NCBI RefSeq assembly: GCF_000026365.1
Contig: NC_012991.1
Location: 1,054,001 to 1,118,000, forward strand
Direction: 5' to 3'
DNA: 64,000 bases
From: Zygosaccharomyces rouxii
Taxonomy: Eukaryota > Ascomycota > Saccharomycetes > Saccharomycetales > Saccharomycetaceae
The stretch's first letter is position 1; the number at the start of each line of letters is the position of its first letter. The notes under the pieces are model-generated. The model had not been told where the DNA came from and ran no database searches. It saw nothing but the letters and a program-made list of their open reading frames with translations. The position numbers were made by a program, and so were the translations under genes. Of this stretch, positions 58,897 to 64,000 are shown one piece after another.

Positions 58897-61800
58897 ATGG
58901 GCCGAAATGATATTGAAAATCATCCTCATCGAGTATCAAATTCAACTCGAAGGAATGATCGTGGAATTTCTTTACCCAAGCTGCCGCCCTTAGATACTAG
59001 GCAAGCCTTCTCAGATGACTCCGAATCGAATACACAAGATGATGTATCCATCGGATGGACTCCTGTAAGTGATAAACAACCGTTTTCGGCTAGGACGTTG
59101 CCATCATTGCCCCAGACGCCCTTAAAATTGAATACCAAATTGGTTAAAAGTAAATCTGAACTGTTTAGTAACAGTTCGCCACCGAAATCTTCTAATTCAA
59201 TAAGGAGACATAAAAGTAGAAGGCCGCCCCCGCCACCTTTGGCCTCCCCGGATTCACCATATGCAGGCTCGATCACATCGTCTAGAATATCACGAAATAG
59301 TAGAGTTTCAACTTATAATGATGAAGGGGATCATGTTTCTAGTCCACTTAGGTCACCAAATGAAATGGCGATTAGTTCGGATATGATTAGTCGGAATGAA
59401 TCTTCAAGGAATTTAAGTACAAGAAGGTCCAACGAAAGTCTACCGTTTATTTCGTTCGATAATACGGATTATTCCACTAGGGCTTTACCTCCCTTACCGG
59501 CATATAATTTGGAAAACAGTAGAACAACTAACACTACAGATGATGGTTCTGATATTATAGAGTATTACAAAAAATTAGCACCCCCGCAAGCCGGGGCACG
59601 TATAGCCAGTTCCCATTCGAAATTTTCAGACAGTATTGGCAGTTATTATTCTGATTCCAACTATGCATTTAACAACTCAACTGCTAGAAATAGCAGTTTC
59701 AACTCTTTATTAGGTGGGAAACCATTGGATTTGGCTCCCAGTATTACGGCACCAACACAACCTTTTACGATTGATTCACTAGATGAAAGTAAATTGTACC
59801 AATGTTATAGCGTTTCTCGTTTATCAGACATCTACGAATGGATTCTTAAAGTTTATTTTGAATGGTTTAATGAATACGTGTTCGGTAAGATCGAATTCTT
59901 CCAAATGGTACAACTACTTTTAGAGTTTCAAATGCCCAAGAATTTTGATCAGGATACCATAGATTCTAATGTGGATAGAATCATTGAATCTTTAGTTAGT
60001 CAAGGTGCTGTAAGGTTTGATGTCGAGGAAAACGAAGAAATTGCAATCATCATTGGTGGATTAGACGTTTCAGGTGTATTTACTCAACTTTTACCATGTT
60101 ATTCATTCGTGGACCTTGCATATTATCCTATTCCAACGAATTCGACACAATGTTATTCTATAACCTGTGTTAGTCGTTCGATTGCGGATGTAAGACCAGA
60201 AATCAAGTTATCAGATTTTATCAACAAATCAGTAGGACTTTGGACAGATTATTGGAAGTTGACTCCAGAAGAAATTGCAGAGATCAATCCTCGTGAGGTC
60301 CAAAAGCAAAGTTTTATTTTTGATTTGATTATCTTAGAAGAAAGATCAATGAATATGGCAAATGCCGCTGTAGAAATATATGGTGCTCGATTTGATCCGG
60401 ATCTTTTACCCGATGAACCTGAGTTCGCCACTTTGGCATTTGATGTATTCCATCCACTAATACAACTGCATAAGGAAAACCTTTTGTCTCCCATCTTTTG
60501 GAAATTGAAGACAAAGGGGAAATTTATCGATGGTGTGGGTAAAATCTATTTGAAATGGTGTAACGAGGCCCGTGAACCTTATTTCAGATATGCTACTGCA
60601 ATGGCTACAGTACACGAAATAATTACATGGGAAAAGCAACATAATACTAGATTCGCACAATGGTTGAGGGAAATAGATAACTCACCTGAAGTGACAAGAT
60701 CAAAGATGTATCATGATGTTATCTTTTTCGGTGGGTTTTTCAAATCCCTCCAAAATTTACCGATAACGTTAAATTCTATATTGAAAAATACAGAACCTTC
60801 TGTGGAAGATTATGAATATCTGAAATTGGTCATTGCAGAAGTTGAAAATTTAAGTGCAGAAGTGGATCGTGTTCATGGTAGAGCTATAGACCATAGAAGT
60901 CTTGTCAGATTTTCCAAGCAATTGGTAATTCGAAACCCAGGTAATGGAAGTTCTGGTGGCTATGTTAATGTAGCCAGTAATAGTATTAAGGAAAGTTTAG
61001 GAGGGTCTTACGAAGGGCTGGACCTTGGTTTGACAGACCCTGAAAAAATAATCATACACTCGGGCACTGTTTTAAAGAAAAGGGAGATGTGGTTAGACTC
61101 TTCACCTGTATTTATTGTTCTGTTGGATAACTATTTCCTAATAACAGAATTTATGCGTAAGGGAAATGTGGAACGGTTTAGGCTGGTAGAAAAACCAATA
61201 CCCATTGATTATTTGAATTTGGAACAGAAAAGGGGTCAGGATATTTCTGGTAGTGCGAGCGCTAGTATAAGGGAATCCTCTATACGAGACGGTAGACCAT
61301 CGAGTCAAACACCAATTGCGGCTGTAAAGCCTCATTTGGTCAGTGCTGCTACTACAGTGAGAACGATTTACAATTCTGATAAATCATCGAGTGCAGCAGA
61401 ATCTACCAACGCCAACGCCGGATCTTTCGAATATTCATTTAAAGTTCGTAATACCGCCACTAGTGAGTCATTCACTTTCTTTACCTCAACTCAAAATGAG
61501 TACCAAAACTGGATAAATGCCTTCATGGAATGCTTCAAGTGTAAACGCGGATCTTCGCGCGCCTTTGATTTGCAAGTATTAAGCACTCAATTTGCATATA
61601 CTGAAAAAGATGCTCCAGTGAATTTACCGGTTGCACCAGAGGGATCTGAAATTGACGTAGCTTTGAAGAATTATGAAGCCAGATTGAGTGTTCGAGAAGT
61701 GGATGAGCAAGAACTTTGGGTAACTCCTACTACGATTTTTTGTTCCACTGAATTTGAGCTTGATGGTAAAAGCTTCCGTTTGATCGCTACAGATTATGGT

Positions 61801-62838
61801 ATATTGATAAGAGAAGAATCTGGATATGAGAAAAATTTTGTGAAATTAATACAAACCAACGATGCAAGACAAATGGAAGTTAATACTAAATTAGGTCTTC
61901 TCTTTGTCTTGCACGATAAATTGCTGTGTTATTTTAGCATTTCAAGCATCCTAAGTGCATATTGTGATCCAGCCAAATTTACTAAATCCAACCACCTGGT
62001 AGGAGTGGTAATAAAGGATAAAGTTGGTTATTTTAAGCTTGCAGATGATTTTGGTAATTCCAAACATTTACTCTACGAACGCAAAAATAAGATTGTCGTT
62101 TTAACACCTGAGTTTGATAGAATAACCAAATTACTGAAATACTTCAAGAAGTACAAAGAATACAAATTACCATCATCTGCTAATGGATTATTGGGATACG
62201 ACGTTCAAGATATTGTAGTTTTCAAGAAAAGTTTTATCCTTTGTACATCTAGAGGTGCTATACTTTATCATGATACTTTCAACGATGATGGAATTATCCT
62301 GCCTAGCTTTTTGAATGATAGTGTAATGATGTCGTATACAAAGCATTCACATTTGAGTTCTAATCTTTTCAAGACAGCCATGGAATCCAGTTCGAAAAAA
62401 GATATGTCAAAACAAAAGATAGCAGAATATGTGAAGAAGGATATAGCCACTTCAAAGACAAAGACTAAGACTTGTTTCCAAATCGGCAATTCAGGAAATT
62501 TCCTATTTGTTTATGATGAAGCTGTGATTAAGGTTGATAGGCATGGTGAGATGCCAAATTGGACTGAGGATATTCTAGTCTTGGATTTTTACTGCACTGG
62601 TGCTTGCTTTTACGAAGGTTATTTGATTCTCGTTGGTGACAATCTGATCCAAATTTACAGGGTAAAAGACTCAGAAGTACAACTTTCTAGATTGGCACCG
62701 GTTCAAATCATCAAGGGTAAGAAAATCAAGCTACTCAATTCATCCAAGACTGGCAACCCTGTTTTTATTTTAAGTCATCCACAAATCGCAAACAGACAGC
62801 TCTTATTAACTTGTAAATCGAGAACAGGCAGAAATTGA
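58897..62838 (+). CDS. TUS1: Rho1 guanine-nucleotide exchange factor Tus1
   Basis: 1313 aa (1307 in S. cerevisiae). Activates Rho1 in the cell wall integrity pathway. The first 290 residues are Ser/Pro-rich and likely regulated by phosphorylation. A DEP-like segment (about 300-370), the DH domain (about 470-680, with KQSFIFDLIILEERSMNMA and the helix LLSPIFWKLK), a PH domain (about 700-880) and a C-terminal CNH domain (about 920-1280) follow. The arrangement matches Rom1/Rom2/Tus1, with the length of Tus1. Order matches YLR425W. Confidence 0.95.
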   Translation: MGRNDIENHPHRVSNSTRRNDRGISLPKLPPLDTRQAFSDDSESNTQDDVSIGWTPVSDKQPFSARTLPSLPQTPLKLNTKLVKSKSELFSNSSPPKSSNSIRRHKSRRPPPPPLASPDSPYAGSITSSRISRNSRVSTYNDEGDHVSSPLRSPNEMAISSDMISRNESSRNLSTRRSNESLPFISFDNTDYSTRALPPLPAYNLENSRTTNTTDDGSDIIEYYKKLAPPQAGARIASSHSKFSDSIGSYYSDSNYAFNNSTARNSSFNSLLGGKPLDLAPSITAPTQPFTIDSLDESKLYQCYSVSRLSDIYEWILKVYFEWFNEYVFGKIEFFQMVQLLLEFQMPKNFDQDTIDSNVDRIIESLVSQGAVRFDVEENEEIAIIIGGLDVSGVFTQLLPCYSFVDLAYYPIPTNSTQCYSITCVSRSIADVRPEIKLSDFINKSVGLWTDYWKLTPEEIAEINPREVQKQSFIFDLIILEERSMNMANAAVEIYGARFDPDLLPDEPEFATLAFDVFHPLIQLHKENLLSPIFWKLKTKGKFIDGVGKIYLKWCNEAREPYFRYATAMATVHEIITWEKQHNTRFAQWLREIDNSPEVTRSKMYHDVIFFGGFFKSLQNLPITLNSILKNTEPSVEDYEYLKLVIAEVENLSAEVDRVHGRAIDHRSLVRFSKQLVIRNPGNGSSGGYVNVASNSIKESLGGSYEGLDLGLTDPEKIIIHSGTVLKKREMWLDSSPVFIVLLDNYFLITEFMRKGNVERFRLVEKPIPIDYLNLEQKRGQDISGSASASIRESSIRDGRPSSQTPIAAVKPHLVSAATTVRTIYNSDKSSSAAESTNANAGSFEYSFKVRNTATSESFTFFTSTQNEYQNWINAFMECFKCKRGSSRAFDLQVLSTQFAYTEKDAPVNLPVAPEGSEIDVALKNYEARLSVREVDEQELWVTPTTIFCSTEFELDGKSFRLIATDYGILIREESGYEKNFVKLIQTNDARQMEVNTKLGLLFVLHDKLLCYFSISSILSAYCDPAKFTKSNHLVGVVIKDKVGYFKLADDFGNSKHLLYERKNKIVVLTPEFDRITKLLKYFKKYKEYKLPSSANGLLGYDVQDIVVFKKSFILCTSRGAILYHDTFNDDGIILPSFLNDSVMMSYTKHSHLSSNLFKTAMESSSKKDMSKQKIAEYVKKDIATSKTKTKTCFQIGNSGNFLFVYDEAVIKVDRHGEMPNWTEDILVLDFYCTGACFYEGYLILVGDNLIQIYRVKDSEVQLSRLAPVQIIKGKKIKLLNSSKTGNPVFILSHPQIANRQLLLTCKSRTGRN

Positions 62839-62986
62839 TATCTGTTTACCATATGTTTTCTCTATATACTTCGTGTAATAAAACTTGCATACCACTTATT
62901 CCATCGATATGAATATCTCGCCGCGAAGCTATTAAATTAGTATTCAATCTACTTGTACAACAAAAACGAAACTTAATCATGTGGAT

Positions 62987-63955
62987 ATGAATGTCGATAA
63001 TGCGGTCAATTGGGTTGTAACACCGTTGCTGAAATACCCAGTGTTGGTTTATGTCGTATTTTGGACTCCCAATGTCAAGATAAGTCTACTTTTAATCCTC
63101 TATTCAGTACTATTGAAAATATGCATTGCGTTAAACAAGTGGTATAAGTGCCAAGGTAATGAACCCTGGAAAAGTCTGGAAGAGCTTGAAAATGCCGTAG
63201 TACTTGTCACTGGTGGTAGTCATGGGCTAGGAAGATCTATTATAATGGAGCTCTTGAACAGATATAAACATGTCAAGGTGATTAATCTTGATTTGCAAAA
63301 ATCTCCTAGCGCAGATACCAGAGTTTTGGACATCCAGTGTGATTTAATGAGCTCAGCAGCACTAGTCCACTGTATTGACGAGATTAAAATCCGATATGGC
63401 GATAATCTATCGCTTATTGTTAATAATGCCGGCATAAGAGCACCATATCAGTATCTGAAAGATTCAAACGAGTTCTCCATCCAAGAAGTATTTGCCGTTA
63501 ATGCATTTGCGCCCACAAGGATTATACAGGAGCTAGTACCTTCAAATCATCAGTGCTATGTGGTTAACATCGCTAGTACATTAGGTGTATTAGCGCCAGC
63601 AAAGGTTTCTACATATGCAGCAAGCAAGGCTGCTCTGATAGCATTTCATAATTCTTACAGTTTAGAATTATCGAAGCTAGGAATTTCACAAACTCGAAGT
63701 CTATTAGTGTTGTCTGGTCAACTAGATACCGAAATGTTTGGGGGGTTCGAGCCACCACTTCAATTCTTTGCACCAGTAGTTGATAGACAAAAATTGGCAC
63801 GCGATTTGATAGACTGTTGTGAAAGGGGCCAAAGAGGTGAAATTTGTGTACCCTTTTATTCCAACTTTGCCCATTTACTTATGTCTCTGCCCCTACTTCC
63901 TCGAAATCTAGTTCGTAAACTATCCAAGATGGACGATTGTCTACCACAGGAATAA
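62987..63955 (+). CDS. TDA5: Short-chain dehydrogenase-like protein Tda5
   Basis: 322 aa from the first in-frame ATG (62987). N-terminal membrane segments (about 5-45) precede a Rossmann-fold SDR domain. The NAD(P)-binding TGGSHGLGRSI (about residue 70), the NNAG motif and the active-site pair with YAASK (Ser before it in VNIASTLG) are all intact. The C-terminal part has no clear extra membrane helix beyond a short hydrophobic stretch. S. cerevisiae Tda5 (YLR426W) is of similar size and follows TUS1. Substrate unknown, possibly a lipid or retinoid-like carbonyl by family analogy. Confidence 0.9.
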   Translation: MNVDNAVNWVVTPLLKYPVLVYVVFWTPNVKISLLLILYSVLLKICIALNKWYKCQGNEPWKSLEELENAVVLVTGGSHGLGRSIIMELLNRYKHVKVINLDLQKSPSADTRVLDIQCDLMSSAALVHCIDEIKIRYGDNLSLIVNNAGIRAPYQYLKDSNEFSIQEVFAVNAFAPTRIIQELVPSNHQCYVVNIASTLGVLAPAKVSTYAASKAALIAFHNSYSLELSKLGISQTRSLLVLSGQLDTEMFGGFEPPLQFFAPVVDRQKLARDLIDCCERGQRGEICVPFYSNFAHLLMSLPLLPRNLVRKLSKMDDCLPQE

Positions 63956-64000
63956 AGCATTAATCTTTCCATCTACATACATATACATATAAACATTTAT

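Overview
The window is nuclear DNA of a budding yeast in the family Saccharomycetaceae. It shows short intergenic gaps, almost no introns (one recovered, in CNB1, with the yeast signals GTATGT and TACTAAC), T/A-rich spacers and proteins that match Saccharomyces cerevisiae families end to end. The gene order interleaves two S. cerevisiae segments that I recall from memory. One is the chromosome XI left arm run FAS1-LOT5-SPE1-ASH1-MTR2-PXA2-HYM1-CNB1-DPH2-ACP1-SDS22-MST1-MIA40-YKT6. The other is the chromosome XII right arm run BER1-(INA1)-PUN1-VPS36-CDC73-YLR419W-URA4-RPN13-DCK1-ATG17-SPP382-TUS1-TDA5. This double conserved synteny is what a lineage without the whole-genome duplication should show. 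A Zygosaccharomyces/Torulaspora-type yeast is the best guess; the species is not determined.

Layout. Bases 1-13,000 hold a 5'-truncated BER1, then FAS1, LOT5, SPE1 and ASH1 on the minus strand. Bases 13,800-20,000 hold MTR2 and PUN1 plus two decayed genes: a plus-strand relic in the INA1/FAT3 position and a minus-strand pseudogene of a DHA1 (AQR1/QDR-like) drug:H+ antiporter. Bases 20,000-32,000 hold PXA2, VPS36, HYM1, CDC73 and a YLR419W-type DExH helicase. Bases 32,200-35,900 hold a non-syntenic pair: an invertase with no signal peptide and an anion:cation symporter (DAL5-like) permease. Bases 35,900-48,700 hold CNB1 (spliced), DPH2, URA4, RPN13, a CinA-domain gene, DCK1, ACP1 and SDS22. 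Bases 48,900-64,000 hold MST1, ATG17, SPP382, MIA40, YKT6, tRNA-Asn(GTT), CYB2, TUS1 and TDA5.

Functional threads: lipid metabolism (FAS1, ACP1, PXA2), polyamine and pyrimidine metabolism (SPE1, URA4), mitochondria (ACP1, MST1, MIA40, CYB2), trafficking and autophagy (VPS36, YKT6, ATG17), Rho/Rac and cell wall signalling (TUS1, DCK1, PUN1), and RNA or translation (MTR2, CDC73, SPP382, DPH2, helicase). Neighbours do not form operons; the shared units are divergent promoters. Several carry recognisable sites: an inverted pair of PAC motifs with an RRPE between DPH2 and URA4, PAC motifs upstream of SPP382 and the helicase, a PACE (Rpn4) box at RPN13, Abf1/Rap1-type sites at FAS1, an array of palindromes plus a Reb1 site at PXA2, and a URS1 (Ume6) box upstream of TUS1.

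The most unusual content is the cytosolic-type invertase next to a DAL5-family permease, inserted in an otherwise conserved gene order. The two neighbouring membrane-protein pseudogenes come next. I did not see CRISPR, rRNA, intact transposons or a centromere.
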